Below are positions 14,642 to 15,257 of a stretch of DNA of 15,257 bases, piece after piece. Made by a program: the position numbers and the translations under genes. Numbering within the stretch: position 1 is the first letter of the stretch; the number at the start of each line of letters is the position of its first letter. Below the pieces are notes generated by a model. It searched no databases, was not told the DNA's origin, and worked only from the letters and a program-made list of their open reading frames with translations. Location: the NCBI GenBank assembly GCA_050178915.1, contig JBFXFO010000096.1, positions 1-15,257 on the forward strand, read 5' to 3'. The DNA comes from JBFXAF01 sp050178915. Its GTDB lineage: Bacteria; Pseudomonadota; Alphaproteobacteria; Rhizobiales; Rhizobiaceae.

Positions 14642-15257
14642 TCAGCGGATCGGCGGGGCGTACTGCAGGCCGCCCTTGCTCCACAGCGCGTTGACGCCGC
14701 GGGCGATCTTCAGTGGGCTGCCAGAGCCGATGTTGCGCTCGAAGATTTCGCCGTAGTTGCCGACGCCCTTCACGATGTTGACGACCCAGTCCTCGCCGAC
14801 GCCGAGGTCGGTGCCGAACTTGGAGTTGGGTTCCTGGCCGAGCACGCGGCGGATCTCCGGATTGTCGGACGCCTTCATCTCCTCGACATTGGCCTGCGTG
14901 ACGCCCAGTTCCTCGCTGATGACAAGCGCATAACCGACCCACTTGACGAGGTCGAACCAGCGGTCGTCACCCTGGCGGACGAGCGGGCCCAGCGGCTCCT
15001 TCGAGATGATTTCCGGCAGCACGACGTGGTCGTCCGGGGCCGACAGCAGCAGGCGGGTCGAGTAAAGGCCGGACTGGTCCGTTGTGTAGACGTCGCAACG
15101 GCCGGAATCATAGGCCGCGTTGACCTCATCCAGCTTCTCGAAGACGACGGGGTTGTATTCCATCGTGTTGGCGCGGAAGTAGTCCGCGAGATTGAGCTCG
15201 GTCGTGGTGCCGGTCTGTACGCAGACCGCCGCGCCCGAGAGCTGCAGCGCCGAGTTG
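14642..15257 (-). CDS. aapJ: General L-amino-acid ABC transporter, substrate-binding protein AapJ, C-terminal part
   Basis: About 205 C-terminal residues of the periplasmic amino-acid-binding protein; the N-terminal third with its signal peptide lies beyond the right edge. The open frame enters the window as NSALQLSGAAVCVQTGTTTE and continues through NLADYFRANTMEYNPVVFEKL. It then runs through DSGRCDVYTTDQSGLYSTRL, where the Asp in the CDVYTTDQS block is in the amino-acid-binding region of this solute-binding family. It ends in LQYAPPIR. This matches the AapJ-type branch of family 3 solute-binding proteins. It is the first gene of aapJQMP, so the operon promoter is outside the window. No frameshift or stop is seen. 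Confidence 0.95.
   Translation of the reverse strand, partial: NSALQLSGAAVCVQTGTTTELNLADYFRANTMEYNPVVFEKLDEVNAAYDSGRCDVYTTDQSGLYSTRLLLSAPDDHVVLPEIISKEPLGPLVRQGDDRWFDLVKWVGYALVISEELGVTQANVEEMKASDNPEIRRVLGQEPNSKFGTDLGVGEDWVVNIVKGVGNYGEIFERNIGSGSPLKIARGVNALWSKGGLQYAPPIR

Overview
The window is GC-rich chromosomal DNA with a strong GC3 bias, so long shadow frames lie opposite most genes. It looks like an alphaproteobacterium of the Rhizobiales, probably a Mesorhizobium/Phyllobacteriaceae-type organism. This rests on three things: a general L-amino-acid ABC transporter of the rhizobial Aap type (aapJQMP order), an alphaproteobacterial-style aspartyl-tRNA synthetase, and the aspS / rnd / ppx / ppk neighbourhood. 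The genus is an inference. Nothing mobile, no tRNA or rRNA gene and no CRISPR array was seen, and no gene-free stretch exceeds about 210 bases.

Left part (1-8414), housekeeping. On the minus strand aspS is followed at once by the start of a pyroglutamyl-peptidase-like gene that runs off the left edge. Divergent from aspS on the plus strand are an MFS transporter and ribonuclease D (rnd). rnd converges on a minus-strand ppk-ppx pair for polyphosphate synthesis and degradation. ppk and ppx overlap by ATGA, and the rnd and ppx stop codons share one CTAG.

Middle part (8576-10719). On the plus strand are a small NDUFS6-like CHCC zinc-finger protein and a salicylate-hydroxylase-like class A flavin monooxygenase, 15 nt apart. 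The monooxygenase 3' end overlaps, tail to tail by 40 bp, a DUF2459/TIGR02117 gene on the minus strand. That gene sits 14 nt downstream of aapP and is probably the last gene of the aap transcript.

Right part (10734-15257). The minus-strand aap operon is read right to left as aapJ (partial), aapQ, aapM, aapP. AapJ captures amino acids in the periplasm, AapQ and AapM form the membrane channel, and AapP hydrolyses ATP.

The outstanding feature is aapM. Its open frame starts 5 nt after the aapQ stop and encodes a complete bacterial TIR domain (about residues 1-155) and a Pro/Ala-rich linker. These continue without a stop into a full-length AapM permease (about residues 215-598). A TIR domain fused to the N-terminus of an amino-acid ABC permease is not an architecture I recognise. 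It would tether a possible NADase/signalling domain to the cytoplasmic face of a nutrient importer.
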